64,000 nucleotides of DNA, taken from positions 1,369,001 to 1,433,000 of the forward strand of contig NC_132980.1 of NCBI RefSeq assembly GCF_047496725.1, in the 5' to 3' direction. Of the stretch, positions 39,001-49,837 are shown piece after piece (position 1 is the first letter of the stretch; each line of letters opens with the position of its first letter). Made by a program: the position numbers and the translations under genes. The notes under the pieces are model-generated. The model was not told the DNA's origin and made no database searches. It was given only the letters and a program-made list of their open reading frames with translations. Source of the stretch: Anoplolepis gracilipes (Eukaryota; Arthropoda; Insecta; Hymenoptera; Formicidae).

Positions 39001-41239
39001 CGCGCTGGGTGATACGGTCCCCAAACTTTACGCCGCGCTCGTCGCTGATCGTCTGACCGACTGGGCGGTCAGTAACAACAAGCTTAGCCGGGCGCAGAAG
39101 GGATTCCTAAGGGACGAGGGGTGCTACGAGCATAACTTCGTCCTGCAGGAAATCCTGACTGATGCCCGGCGGACTCGGCGGCAGGCGGTCGTCGCATGGC
39201 TGGATCTTTCCAACGCGTTTGGCTCGATCCCGCATGCGACGATCCGCCGCGCGCTCATTCGCTCCGGCGTGCCGGGGGGCCTCGTCAATATATGGAACTC
39301 CATGTATGACGGGTGCTCCACGCGGGTGCGAGCTGCCGAGGGCTACACCGCGCCTGTCCCGATTCGCTCGGGCGTGCGACAGGGGTGTCCGCTTAGCCCG
39401 GTAGTATTTGACCTCGCTATCGACTCGGTACTGCGCGCAGTCACCGATGTCGATGCGGGGTTCGATCTACTGGGCTATCGCTTTAACACCTTCGCGTACG
39501 CGGACGACATAGCCCTTGTCGCTGAAACGCCCGAGGGAATGCGGCGGCTTCTCGCCGTCGCGGAGCTCGAAGCATCGTCGGTGGGGTTGCGGTTCAACCC
39601 TGCGAAATGCGCCACCCTGCACATCGGTGCAGGAGTGGTCGGCAGGGTCCTACCGACGACCTTCGAGATCCAGGGGCAGCCCGTTCGTCACCTGGCAGAC
39701 GGCGGGCCTTACTTTCATCTCGGAGTCCCGACCGGCTTCTCGGTCGACCAGACTCCATATGTCACCATCGGAGGCCTCCTGGAGGATCTTCGGGCGGTTG
39801 ACCGCGCTCTCCTCGCCCCGTGGCAGAAAATAGAGACCTTGGCCACCAACATCCTGCCGCGCGTCGACTTTCTGCTACGGGGAGCCGCAGTGGAGAAACG
39901 CCCCCTCAAAACCGTAGATTTAGAGATCCGGCGGGCTGCCAAGGACTGGCTCAACCTCCCGCAGAGGGCCAGCGCGGAAGTGGTCTACCTCCCTCCCAAA
40001 CGGGGGGGTTGTGGGCTACTTCCGATGTCTGACCTCGCGGACGTCCTGTCCGTCGCGCACGCCTTCCGTATGCTTACGGCTGGCGACGAGACGGTCAGGG
40101 GGCTCGCGTGGGCGTCTCTGCGGGGAGTTGTGGCCAGGCGTATTGGGGGCCCGCCATCGGGCGAGGATTTAGCTGCCTTCCTCTCGGGCTCGCTCGAGGG
40201 GAGGCTTCGCGACGGAGGGGAGCGCTCCCTGTGGTCGAGGGCGCGGAACGCCGCCCGGAGGCAGTCCGAAAGGTTGTCTCTTCGGTGGCGATGGAGCGGG
40301 CCGACCGAGGAGTTGGTCGTGGAGTGCAGGGGTACGCCCATAGGGGACACGGTAAAAATCCCACCTGGTGCTCGTGCCCAGGTGGTGACCCGTCTGCGCT
40401 CAGCGGTGGCGGCATTTTACGCGTCAGCGCTCTTGGCCAAACCGGACCAGGGGAAGGTGTTCGAGGTGTCGTCGCGGGCTGGGGTGAGCAATCACTTCGT
40501 CCGCGGTGGCAGCTTCACCCGCTTCGCCGACTGGCGCTTTATACACCGCGCGCGCCTGGACGTCCTCCCCCTAAACGGCGCTCGTCGCTGGGGGGAGGCG
40601 GACCGAAGATGTCGGCGATGCGGGTTGGCGGCCGAGACCCTCCCCCACGTTATCAACCACTGTGGGGTCCATTCTGCCGCCATTCAGCTGAGGCACGACG
40701 CCGTGCTGCACAGGCTCCGAAAGGCTTGCCGTATGCCCGGTGAAAAACGGGTAAACCAGCGGGTCGAGGGGGTCGACGGGGAACTTGGGGAGCTACGACC
40801 TGATCTCGTGATCAGGCACGAGCCCTCCAAGTGTGTCGTCATTTGCGACGTCACGGTGCCCTTCGAAAACCGCTGGAGGTCGTTTGAGGAGGCCAGGGCG
40901 AGGAAAATTGCCAAGTACTCGCCCTTGGCGGAGGCGCTCCAGCGCGAAGGGTACCGTGTCGTCGTGACGGCCTTCGTCGTCGGCTCCCTCGGCTCGTGGG
41001 ATCCGGCCAACGAGGCGGTGCTGCGGACGTTGCATATTGGCAGTGCGTACGCCTCTATGCTGCGCCGCCTCGTTGTCTCGGATACCATTCGCTGGTCGCG
41101 GGACGTTTACGTGGAACACGTGTCCGGCGTGCGCCAGTACGCCGCTCCTTCCCGTCCCTCCGGTGATGGGGTGCTCGCGACACCCCCCCGAGCGGTTCGC
41201 CGGCGTTGGCCCGCCGGCAGAAACGGCGGTGTCGCTTAG
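36086..41239 (+). CDS. Full-length retrotransposon polyprotein, unit 6 (type C)
   Basis: This 1717-aa protein has the zinc fingers, FAYADD, CCHC knuckle and PD-x14-D endonuclease all intact at the type B numbering. Type C markers are AAAGGNADGAHTGN after finger 2, APSRNRAS, PTIIQAGP, ATTISAGTA, CGAGSPQ, the patch NISDRDTLNLIRP, YRGGDPMGS and AKDWLN. Private changes are TGRTTAIT, RRARRRRSD, GPRRSP, ADGGPYFH, TVKIPPG and YASALLAK. It ends GRNGGVA. The ORF is followed directly by TTTTATTATTTATT. Confidence 0.96.
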   Translation: MSQDARVVVIEYPVPARVHCPRCWMTADGVAKSRGEFSDPPHLIKHQKKYHAGDTVTYKCSMCEYMGQGRYPLKSVKVHFEKSHGVPAAAGGNADGAHTGNTAGGPSSSGARPRAVCAAPPSTSAAGAPSRNRASSSRQPRLTFSASAPTPAQTTTGMSTRATPPATTTSAPTRRSPSYAAVTAAGPTTNPPSSSAAANTTRTTSTALTGRTTAITCTASAAPRAAAAGTIKAHPQPQGGSTTQRGAANRKRPSPASREARIPTPTSSGGGPATTRRPSVTPPTTTSTTGSSRSRRSQSVPLEKSGATRPTRVPPRRSPGAAADFSPSFGGGGGTRRRTPEKTPPTIIQAGPTTRSRTRASSVSVEKTARETRSLARSSARAAPRAPPGRTTSTRRNPEARPATTISAGTAVRNLSAALSTSRSTGRAQGPARTSPLQRGTPPSQRSPAASPTICVCGAGSPQPPPTSEMPATSMPATLSTNTVTTTTCGSPVMSTGYTAGRRSTPLRPSPLPTILEVSPCEVDVRMRRDMRTPDEVHRGASPRTSGEEGDPERWRTSLGRRARRRRSDDSVQSVSPAAAGPRRSPVSPITPANISDRDTLNLIRPCSVVLERTSVRSVERVPAGLAAIVASRRINAGGAPGQRRAEEEAAGHPSGSASVRGVMGRRRGATVAGGAGANGMTPPSRALNGGGEHRRGPRRALGPAGQRPADLPTPAAAARQYRRARLVVRDVLMRRAGGVASLADLEEYAASVADFLGGGAAGVASGGAPGARDRPVRSREARGRRGGGAAPARDDARNQRGPAPAGPSQSGEGRGDWVREATRLQALYRVNRRRAVREVLQGPAEFCQVPKERVQAYFEDLYRGGDPMGSVDDEVVERADPLAVEEAARLLDPFAERIVDRRLRRMNNSAPGPDGISYKDLRESDPGARLLTALFNICQRLEAVPASWKTSNTVLVYKKGNREMLENWRPLALGDTVPKLYAALVADRLTDWAVSNNKLSRAQKGFLRDEGCYEHNFVLQEILTDARRTRRQAVVAWLDLSNAFGSIPHATIRRALIRSGVPGGLVNIWNSMYDGCSTRVRAAEGYTAPVPIRSGVRQGCPLSPVVFDLAIDSVLRAVTDVDAGFDLLGYRFNTFAYADDIALVAETPEGMRRLLAVAELEASSVGLRFNPAKCATLHIGAGVVGRVLPTTFEIQGQPVRHLADGGPYFHLGVPTGFSVDQTPYVTIGGLLEDLRAVDRALLAPWQKIETLATNILPRVDFLLRGAAVEKRPLKTVDLEIRRAAKDWLNLPQRASAEVVYLPPKRGGCGLLPMSDLADVLSVAHAFRMLTAGDETVRGLAWASLRGVVARRIGGPPSGEDLAAFLSGSLEGRLRDGGERSLWSRARNAARRQSERLSLRWRWSGPTEELVVECRGTPIGDTVKIPPGARAQVVTRLRSAVAAFYASALLAKPDQGKVFEVSSRAGVSNHFVRGGSFTRFADWRFIHRARLDVLPLNGARRWGEADRRCRRCGLAAETLPHVINHCGVHSAAIQLRHDAVLHRLRKACRMPGEKRVNQRVEGVDGELGELRPDLVIRHEPSKCVVICDVTVPFENRWRSFEEARARKIAKYSPLAEALQREGYRVVVTAFVVGSLGSWDPANEAVLRTLHIGSAYASMLRRLVVSDTIRWSRDVYVEHVSGVRQYAAPSRPSGDGVLATPPRAVRRRWPAGRNGGVA

Positions 41240-41881
41240 TTTTATTATTTATTACTTATTTATTTATTTTTTATATATTTATTCTTATTCTTATTTATTT
41301 TATTTATTCTAGTACGATGTGTATTCCGAGTGTGAATGTCGCGTAATTTATTGCGTACCTGTCCTGCCCACAATTATCTTTTATTTTTATTTTTTTATTT
41401 TTTTTTCTATTTTTATTTACTTGCTATTGCATGCTGTGTGGGCCTATATGTTCCGAGAGTGAATGTCGCGTATAAAAATATTGCATTTTAAGCGAGTGTG
41501 AATGAGTCGTAATTGACTAATTTCTTTTTTTTTAATAATAATTTATTCTTTAAACCGCGTGCGCGCTCCCGGGCCATTTTATCTTTTGACTTGCGACTAT
41601 GATAGGCCCGGGAGCGAAATGCTGTGATATGTATTATACGAATTGCCCCGGCCTGCGAACCGGGGCAATATTAATATAATATTTATATATACTCGCGCTC
41701 TGGGGGAGGCGGGCCCTCCCCCATCGCATAATCATAGTGTTGCCCACTGGCGGGGGGGGTTATTGTCCCCCGCCCATATATTAATTAAGATATGCGCGCG
41801 GCTAGAGCCGCTTTTATATTGTATTTTTACCCCGGGGGGGTTTGCCTCCTCGGGGAACATTAATTGAAATAAAGTGGTTTT
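41240..41881 (+). other. 3' UTR of unit 6
   Basis: It is the type C version. The six hairpins are kept; the sixth reads CCCCGGGGGGG against CCTCCTCGGGG, with G-T wobbles replacing pairs found in unit 1. A T-rich tract near 41390-41410 is much shorter than in units 7 and 8. No gene is seen. Confidence 0.75.
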
Positions 41882-42028
41882 TATCTGTTCTTATCAGCTT
41901 AATATCTGATACAATCCCCATAGGGGATTCAGAATATTAAACTGATTTTTGGAACCGGGCGGGTGACCGGAGCTTGCTCCGACTCTGCCGCGGGTCGACC
42001 TGACATTGCAGTACCGTCAGGAGCGGCC
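41882..42028 (+). ncRNA. 5'-truncated U2 snRNA fragment (junction of units 6 and 7)
   Basis: It has the same 147-bp sequence, preceded by AAAGTGGTTTT. Confidence 0.93.
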
Positions 42029-43993
42029 TAATAAGCCAATTAAAACATAAGTTTATTATATTTAACATCTTTAATTACAGGCTTATTAGGCCCTGACCCG
42101 TGGCCGCGCGCCCGGTTTCACTAATTAGCGGTTTTCTGAATCCCCGGGTGATCGCGCGCTTTTTTCGCGTAAAGTCTTAGCTCGGGGGGCTTAGCCGGTT
42201 TTTTTTTTTATTATTTGATAAGTTTTTTTTTTAACCCGGGAGTGTGAGTGAGTCGCGAGTGTGTCCGGCCGAGAGGCGATCGCGTAATTTATTTAATTTA
42301 TTTATTTATTGAAAAACAGCGGGATTGCCCTTTTCGAGCGAGTGTGCGTCGTCTGCGTTTGACAGGCGTCCTGTTGAGGTGATTGCGCGGTGTTGTGACA
42401 GCTCAGTGGCACGTGGGTGCAGTGCGCGTTGATTAATTAATAATATAAATTAAATAAAGTCATTTAGTGCAATTAGCGGGCCTGTCATCCGGCCCGCCAC
42501 GCGCTGCCTCCACGTGTCACGGCTTTGACATTGTTATTGTCGCACACCGCGCATATGACATTGATATTCTCGTTGAATAAATATATGTGTATTTTTATGT
42601 ATGCTACCTGTGACAGTCTATTTATTAGTATCCTATTCCCTTAGATTTATAATTAGATTTAATCTGTATATATATATTTATTTATTAACTGTCTATTTAT
42701 TCATTTTATTTATTACCATTTTCAATTGTATATATATCAACTTGCAGTTATATTCTTTTCTTATTATATGTACATATATTTTCATAATTATTTATTTTCT
42801 CAATTGTATATACATAATTATATTTATTTATTTATTCTTATTCATCTCTGAATTGTATATACTCATTTAATTATAATTATTTATTTATTTCACTTCAAAT
42901 TGTACATATACATTAATACACAAATCTAGTCATCGCTCTTGTCTTCGCTGCAATTGGTCATATATACATAACTTTTCTTTACATTGACATATTTATTATT
43001 ACCTATTTTTTTTTGACTATCACTATTCTTAATTGCATATATATATGGGCTTGCAGCTATTTATCCTTATTCTATTTATTACTGTGCGCACATATAAAGA
43101 TTCATAACTGCCTATTTTCTTAACTGTATATACTTAACTATATTTATTCACTTATTTTTACATACTTCTGAATCGTATATACTCATCCATCTATATTTAC
43201 TTATTCATTTCACTCCAAGTTATACATACACAGTAATCTACACAAAACCAGTCATCGCTCTGGTCCTCGCTGCAGCCTGATTGTATATGCATACTTTCAT
43301 ATTGGCATAGTCACTGTTATAATTATATTCTTATTTTTTTCTATCTACATTTATTTATTAATACTATATATACAGCCACTCGTATACTTTTATTTATTCA
43401 TTCAACTTCCTTATTCTTAACCTAAACTGTCACAGATACTTAAATGCTACAAATTCACACTAGTAGACTCAACGCTGTGTATATATCCTATCATTTTTCT
43501 ATCTATTTATACTAAATTTGATGCCAATGGTATATACAATAATTTACATTAGCCTATAAAGCTACATATACTATTAAATATATAATTTCCATAACTATAC
43601 ATATTTCTGACAGCCTTCATATAATTACATAATCATCGCTGAGGGGTACATGCACATTAACTCATACACATTCTTTTTACATATTTCCTATTAAATTATA
43701 TACGCACACACAAGTACATTCATCCACTCGCAGCAGTACCTTAACTAGTTATCGACTTACATCTACTCACAGCGATACATCAGTTGTATATACACATTCT
43801 CGCATCTAATCACTTACAATCTATTCACTCACAACTATCTGCATACACTTAATCATACATTTACACATATTATTACACCTATACATTATATTTACAATAT
43901 ATACGCAGCTATCCACACAATCACACGAGTCTTGCAAAATACCACTCACATACATATATATTTGTTCGTTATTTATATTATAACATATTCACA
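42029..43993 (+). other. Leader of unit 7 (type C)
   Basis: It differs from the unit 6 leader by one T in a run near 42200 as far as I can see. No gene is seen. Confidence 0.7.
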
Positions 43994-46900
43994 ATGTCAC
44001 AGGACGCCCGCGTCGTCGTCATCGAGTATCCAGTGCCCGCCCGGGTGCATTGCCCGCGCTGCTGGATGACCGCTGACGGCGTCGCGAAGTCACGCGGCGA
44101 ATTTAGCGACCCGCCGCACTTAATCAAGCACCAAAAGAAATATCATGCGGGGGACACCGTGACATACAAATGCTCCATGTGCGAGTACATGGGGCAAGGG
44201 AGATATCCCCTTAAATCTGTAAAAGTACACTTTGAAAAAAGTCACGGTGTCCCCGCTGCGGCGGGTGGCAACGCGGATGGCGCACACACTGGTAATACTG
44301 CCGGCGGGCCATCTTCTTCGGGTGCGCGTCCAGGGGCGGTGTGCGCTGCCCCGCCGTCGACGTCTGCCGCTGGAGCTCCGTCGCGAAACCGAGCGTCATC
44401 CTCGCGGCAACCCAGGCTCACGTTCTCCGCATCGGCGCCGACACCTGCACAAACAACAACAGGAATGAGTACACGGGCAACACCACCAGCCACGACCACA
44501 TCGGCGCCAACGAGGAGATCTCCCTCCTACGCGGCCGTCACTGCAGCGGGGCCGACGACAAATCCACCATCGTCGTCGGCCGCCGCAAACACCACGCGCA
44601 CAACATCCACAGCGTTGACGGGAAGGACGGCCGCCATTACGTGCACCGCGAGCGCCGCGCCACGCGCGGCCGCCGCCGGCACGATTAAGGCGCATCCGCA
44701 ACCTCAAGGCGGATCCACAACACAGCGCGGCGCAGCCAATAGGAAGCGTCCGTCTCCCGCGTCCAGAGAGGCGCGAATTCCGACTCCCACGTCATCGGGG
44801 GGAGGGCCGGCGACCACCAGGAGGCCCTCCGTGACCCCGCCGACCACCACCAGCACGACGGGGTCGTCCAGGAGTCGGAGATCACAGAGCGTGCCTCTTG
44901 AGAAGAGCGGCGCTACCAGACCGACACGCGTGCCCCCCAGAAGGTCACCGGGAGCCGCCGCCGATTTTTCACCATCCTTCGGCGGCGGGGGGGGCACACG
45001 GAGGAGGACGCCCGAGAAAACACCGCCAACCATCATCCAGGCAGGACCCACGACGAGGAGCAGGACTCGGGCGTCCAGCGTGTCGGTCGAGAAGACCGCG
45101 CGGGAGACGAGGTCCCTGGCCAGGTCATCGGCCAGGGCGGCACCGCGGGCGCCTCCGGGTAGAACGACGTCTACCAGGAGGAACCCGGAGGCGCGGCCGG
45201 CGACGACCATCTCCGCCGGCACCGCGGTGCGGAATCTGAGCGCCGCGCTATCGACGTCGCGGAGCACAGGGAGGGCACAGGGGCCGGCGAGGACGTCGCC
45301 CCTGCAGCGCGGGACCCCGCCCTCCCAGAGAAGCCCCGCCGCATCGCCGACCATCTGCGTATGCGGAGCGGGGTCTCCTCAACCTCCACCAACATCGGAG
45401 ATGCCCGCGACGTCGATGCCCGCCACGTTGTCGACCAACACGGTGACAACCACTACATGCGGGTCCCCCGTGATGTCCACGGGGTACACCGCGGGGAGAA
45501 GGAGCACGCCGCTCCGTCCCTCCCCCCTCCCGACCATCCTGGAGGTGTCGCCGTGTGAGGTCGACGTGCGGATGCGCCGGGACATGAGGACGCCGGACGA
45601 AGTGCACCGAGGAGCATCCCCAAGGACATCGGGGGAGGAGGGAGACCCAGAGAGATGGAGGACGAGCCTGGGAAGAAGAGCGGGGCGTCGGCGGAGCGAC
45701 GACTCCGTACAAAGTGTCAGCCCGGCGGCGGCGGGGCCGCGGCAATCGCCCGTCTCGCCGATAACGCCGGCGAACATAAGTGACAGAGACACTTTGAACT
45801 TGATTCGACCGTGCTCGGTGGTGCTGGAGCGGACCAGTGTTCGGTCCGTTGAGAGGGTTCCAGCGGGGCTCGCCGCGATCGTCGCATCCCGGAGGATCAA
45901 CGCGGGAGGAGCACCTGGTCAGCGGCGTGCTGAGGAGGAAGCGGCCGGACATCCGAGTGGGTCCGCGAGCGTTCGCGGTGTCATGGGCCGTCGGCGGGGA
46001 GCAACCGTAGCCGGCGGCGCGGGAGCGAATGGGATGACACCGCCGAGTCGAGCCCTAAACGGGGGCGGGGAGCACCGCCGAGGTCCGCGGCGCGCTCTCG
46101 GCCCGGCGGGTCAGCGGCCCGCCGACCTACCGACCCCTGCTGCTGCCGCGAGGCAGTACAGGCGGGCACGACTGGTCGTGCGGGACGTGCTGATGCGGCG
46201 GGCCGGAGGCGTTGCCTCGCTCGCTGACCTCGAGGAATACGCGGCCTCGGTCGCTGACTTCCTCGGGGGAGGTGCGGCGGGTGTGGCCAGCGGCGGTGCT
46301 CCCGGCGCCCGTGACCGTCCGGTTCGGTCGCGTGAGGCGCGGGGGTGGCGGGGCGGGGGGGCCGCCCCAGCGAGAGACGACGCCAGAAATCAAAGGGGGC
46401 CGGCACCGGCCGGTCCCTCGCAGTCGGGAGAAGGACGCGGAGACTGGGTGCGCGAAGCGACTCGTCTACAGGCGCTGTACCGGGTGAACCGACGTCGTGC
46501 GGTCCGAGAGGTGCTGCAGGGGCCCGCAGAATTCTGCCAAGTGCCGAAGGAGCGGGTTCAGGCGTACTTCGAGGACCTATATCGCGGAGGGGATCCTATG
46601 GGCAGTGTCGACGACGAAGTCGTGGAGCGCGCTGACCCCTTGGCCGTTGAGGAGGCCGCGCGCCTGCTCGATCCGTTCGCGGAGCGAATAGTTGACCGTC
46701 GGCTCCGGCGTATGAATAACTCTGCGCCGGGTCCCGACGGTATCAGCTATAAGGACCTCCGCGAATCGGATCCGGGCGCGCGACTCCCCACCGCTCTATT
46801 TAACATCTGTCAGCGGCTCGAGGCAGTTCCCGCGTCCTGGAAGACCTCCAACACAGTGTTGGTGTATAAAAAAGGCAACCGGGAAATGTTAGAGAACTGG

Positions 46901-49147
46901 CGTCCTCTCGCGCTGGGTGATACGGTCCCCAAACTTTACGCCGCGCTCGTCGCTGATCGTCTGACCGACTGGGCGGTCAGTAACAACAAGCTTAGCCGGG
47001 CGCAGAAGGGATTCCTAAGGGACGAGGGGTGCTACGAGCATAACTTCGTCCTGCAGGAAATCCTGACTGATGCCCGGCGGACTCGGCGGCAGGCGGTCGT
47101 CGCATGGCTGGATCTTTCCAACGCGTTTGGCTCGATCCCGCATGCGACGATCCGCCGCGCGCTCATTCGCTCCGGCGTGCCGGGGGGCCTCGTCAATATA
47201 TGGAACTCCATGTATGACGGGTGCTCCACGCGGGTGCGAGCTGCCGAGGGCTACACCGCGCCTGTCCCGATTCGCTCGGGCGTGCGACAGGGGTGTCCGC
47301 TTAGCCCGGTAGTATTTGACCTCGCTATCGACTCGGTACTGCGCGCAGTCACCGATGTCGATGCGGGGTTCGATCTACTGGGCTATCGCTTTAACACCTT
47401 CGCGTACGCGGACGACATAGCCCTTGTCGCTGAAACGCCCGAGGGAATGCGGCGGCTTCTCGCCGTCGCGGAGCTCGAAGCATCGTCGGTGGGGTTGCGG
47501 TTCAACCCTGCGAAATGCGCCACCCTGCACATCGGTGCAGGAGTGGTCGGCAGGGTCCTACCGACGACCTTCGAGATCCAGGGGCAGCCCGTTCGTCACC
47601 TGGCAGACGGCGAGCCTTACTTTCATCTCGGAGTCCCGACCGGCTTCTCGGTCGACCAGACTCCATATGTCACCATCGGAGGCCTCCTGGAGGATCTTCG
47701 GGCGGTTGACCGCGCTCTCCTCGCCCCGTGGCAGAAAATAGAGACCTTGGCCACCAACATCCTGCCGCGCGTCGACTTTCTGCTACGGGGAGCCGCAGTG
47801 GAGAAACGCCCCCTCAAAACCGTAGATTTAGAGATCCGGCGGGCTGCCAAGGACTGGCTCAACCTCCCGCAGAGGGCCAGCGCGGAAGTGGTCTACCTCC
47901 CTCCCAAACGGGGGGGTTGTGGGCTACTTCCGATGTCTGACCTCGCGGACGTCCTGTCCGTCGCGCACGCCTTCCGTATGCTTACGGCTGGCGACGAGAC
48001 GGTCAGGGGGCTCGCGTGGGCGTCTCTGCGGGGAGTTGTGGCCAGGCGTATTGGGGGCCCGCCATCGGGCGAGGATTTAGCTGCCTTCCTCTCGGGCTCG
48101 CTCGAGGGGAGGCTTCGCGACGGAGGGGAGCGCTCCCTGTGGTCGAGGGCGCGGAACGCCGCCCGGAGGCAGTCCGAAAGGTTGTCTCTTCGGTGGCGAT
48201 GGAGCGGGCCGACCGAGGAGTTGGTCGTGGAGTGCAGGGGTACGCCCATAGGGGACACGGTAAAAGTCCCACCTGGTGCTCGTGCCCAGGTGGTGACCCG
48301 TCTGCGCTCAGCGGTGGCGGCATTTTACGCGTCAACGCTCTTGGCCAAACCGGACCAGGGGAAGGTGTTCGAGGTGTCGTCGCGGGCTGGGGTGAGCAAT
48401 CACTTCGTCCGCGGTGGCAGCTTCACCCGCTTCGCCGACTGGCGCTTTATACACCGCGCGCGCCTGGACGTCCTCCCCCTAAACGGCGCTCGTCGCTGGG
48501 GGGAGGCGGACCGAAGATGTCGGCGATGCGGGTTGGCGGCCGAGACCCTTCCCCACGTTATCAACCACTGTGGGGTCCATTCTGCCGCCATTCAGCTGAG
48601 GCACGACGCCGTGCTGCACAGGCTCCGAAAGGCTTGCCGTATGCCCGGTGAAAAACGGGTAAACCAGCGGGTCGAGGGGGTCGACGGGGAACTTGGGGAG
48701 CTACGACCTGATCTCGTGATCAGGCACGAGCCCTCCAAGTGTGTCGTCATTTGCGACGTCACGGTGCCCTTCGAAAACCGCTGGAGGTCGTTTGAGGAGG
48801 CCAGGGCGAGGAAAATTGCCAAGTACTCGCCCTTGGCGGAGGCGCTCCAGCGCGAAGGGTACCGTGTCGTCGTGACGGCCTTCGTCGTCGGCTCCCTCGG
48901 CTCGTGGGATCCGGCCAACGAGGCGGTGCTGCGGACGTTGCATATTGGCAGTGCGTACGCCTCTATGCTGCGCCGCCTCGTTGTCTCGGATACCATTCGC
49001 TGGTCGCGGGACGTTTACGTGGAACACGTGTCCGGCGTGCGCCAGTACGCCGCTCCTTCCCGTCCCTCCGGTGATGGGGTGCTCGCGACACCCCCCCGAG
49101 CGGTTCGCCGGCGTTGGCCCGCCGGCAGAAACGGCGGTGTCGCTTAG
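43994..49147 (+). CDS. Full-length retrotransposon polyprotein, unit 7 (type C)
   Basis: This 1717-aa protein has all motif residues present. It differs from unit 6 at only a few sites: SSGARPGAVC, TGRTAAIT, RRAGRRRSD, EARGWRGG and, inside the RT fingers region, ARLPTALFN, where every other copy has ARLLTALFN. A proline in this predicted helix might weaken the enzyme. That is inference, and the change is a single T to C. Confidence 0.95.
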   Translation: MSQDARVVVIEYPVPARVHCPRCWMTADGVAKSRGEFSDPPHLIKHQKKYHAGDTVTYKCSMCEYMGQGRYPLKSVKVHFEKSHGVPAAAGGNADGAHTGNTAGGPSSSGARPGAVCAAPPSTSAAGAPSRNRASSSRQPRLTFSASAPTPAQTTTGMSTRATPPATTTSAPTRRSPSYAAVTAAGPTTNPPSSSAAANTTRTTSTALTGRTAAITCTASAAPRAAAAGTIKAHPQPQGGSTTQRGAANRKRPSPASREARIPTPTSSGGGPATTRRPSVTPPTTTSTTGSSRSRRSQSVPLEKSGATRPTRVPPRRSPGAAADFSPSFGGGGGTRRRTPEKTPPTIIQAGPTTRSRTRASSVSVEKTARETRSLARSSARAAPRAPPGRTTSTRRNPEARPATTISAGTAVRNLSAALSTSRSTGRAQGPARTSPLQRGTPPSQRSPAASPTICVCGAGSPQPPPTSEMPATSMPATLSTNTVTTTTCGSPVMSTGYTAGRRSTPLRPSPLPTILEVSPCEVDVRMRRDMRTPDEVHRGASPRTSGEEGDPERWRTSLGRRAGRRRSDDSVQSVSPAAAGPRQSPVSPITPANISDRDTLNLIRPCSVVLERTSVRSVERVPAGLAAIVASRRINAGGAPGQRRAEEEAAGHPSGSASVRGVMGRRRGATVAGGAGANGMTPPSRALNGGGEHRRGPRRALGPAGQRPADLPTPAAAARQYRRARLVVRDVLMRRAGGVASLADLEEYAASVADFLGGGAAGVASGGAPGARDRPVRSREARGWRGGGAAPARDDARNQRGPAPAGPSQSGEGRGDWVREATRLQALYRVNRRRAVREVLQGPAEFCQVPKERVQAYFEDLYRGGDPMGSVDDEVVERADPLAVEEAARLLDPFAERIVDRRLRRMNNSAPGPDGISYKDLRESDPGARLPTALFNICQRLEAVPASWKTSNTVLVYKKGNREMLENWRPLALGDTVPKLYAALVADRLTDWAVSNNKLSRAQKGFLRDEGCYEHNFVLQEILTDARRTRRQAVVAWLDLSNAFGSIPHATIRRALIRSGVPGGLVNIWNSMYDGCSTRVRAAEGYTAPVPIRSGVRQGCPLSPVVFDLAIDSVLRAVTDVDAGFDLLGYRFNTFAYADDIALVAETPEGMRRLLAVAELEASSVGLRFNPAKCATLHIGAGVVGRVLPTTFEIQGQPVRHLADGEPYFHLGVPTGFSVDQTPYVTIGGLLEDLRAVDRALLAPWQKIETLATNILPRVDFLLRGAAVEKRPLKTVDLEIRRAAKDWLNLPQRASAEVVYLPPKRGGCGLLPMSDLADVLSVAHAFRMLTAGDETVRGLAWASLRGVVARRIGGPPSGEDLAAFLSGSLEGRLRDGGERSLWSRARNAARRQSERLSLRWRWSGPTEELVVECRGTPIGDTVKVPPGARAQVVTRLRSAVAAFYASTLLAKPDQGKVFEVSSRAGVSNHFVRGGSFTRFADWRFIHRARLDVLPLNGARRWGEADRRCRRCGLAAETLPHVINHCGVHSAAIQLRHDAVLHRLRKACRMPGEKRVNQRVEGVDGELGELRPDLVIRHEPSKCVVICDVTVPFENRWRSFEEARARKIAKYSPLAEALQREGYRVVVTAFVVGSLGSWDPANEAVLRTLHIGSAYASMLRRLVVSDTIRWSRDVYVEHVSGVRQYAAPSRPSGDGVLATPPRAVRRRWPAGRNGGVA

Positions 49148-49316
49148 TTTTATTATTTATTACTTATTTATTTATTTTTTATATATTTATTCTTATTCTT
49201 ATTTATTTTATTTATTCTAGTACGATGTGTATTCCGAGTGTGAATGTCGCGTAATTTATTGCGTACCTGTCCTGCCCACAATTATCTTTTATTTTTATTT
49301 TTTTTTTTTTTTTTTT

Positions 49317-49367
<51 letters not shown>

Positions 49368-49837
49368 TTTTTTTTACTTGCTATTGCATGCTGTGTGGGC
49401 CTATATGTTCCGAGAGTGAATGTCGCGTATAAAAATATTGCATTTTAAGCGAGTGTGAATGAGTCGTAATTGACTAATTTCTTTTTTTTAATAATAATTT
49501 TTTCTTTAAACCGCGTGCGCGCTCCCGGGCCATTTTATCTTTTGACTTGCGACTATGATAGGCCCGGGAGCGAAATGCTGTGATATGTATTATACGAATT
49601 GCCCCGGCCTGCGAACCGGGGCAATATTAATATAATATTTATATATACTCGCGCTCTGGGGGAGGCGGGCCCTCCCCCATCGCATAATCATAGTGTTGCC
49701 CACTGGCGGGGGGGGTTATTGTCCCCCGCCCATATATTAATTAAGATATGCGCGCGGCTAGAGCCGCTTTTATATTGTATTTTTACCCCGGGGGGGTTTG
49801 CCTCCTCGGGGAACATTAATTGAAATAAAGTGGTTTT
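49148..49837 (+). other. 3' UTR of unit 7 with an expanded T tract
   Basis: It is the type C 3' UTR. Between ATTATC and TACTTGCTATTGC there are about 90 bases that are almost all T (49287-49375). The same site in unit 8 holds about 50 and in unit 6 about 40. The rest, including the hairpins, is as in unit 6. No gene is seen. Confidence 0.75.
49287..49375 (+). repeat. Long T homopolymer tract
   Basis: It is nearly pure T with isolated A. Length differences between otherwise identical units show that it is unstable, or that it was read or assembled imprecisely. Confidence 0.85.

Larger units (their letters stand above)
34122..41881 (+). mobile_element. Unit 6: complete U2-targeted non-LTR retrotransposon, type C
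   Basis: This is the first of four consecutive C-type units (6-9). Its leader is 1964 bp and its ORF 1717 codons. The 3' UTR begins with a different stop context (GTCGCTTAG) from types A and B (GCCTAATTTAG). Confidence 0.93.
42029..49837 (+). mobile_element. Unit 7: complete U2-targeted non-LTR retrotransposon, type C
   Basis: It is nearly identical to unit 6, with a handful of coding differences and a greatly expanded T tract in its 3' UTR. Confidence 0.93.
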
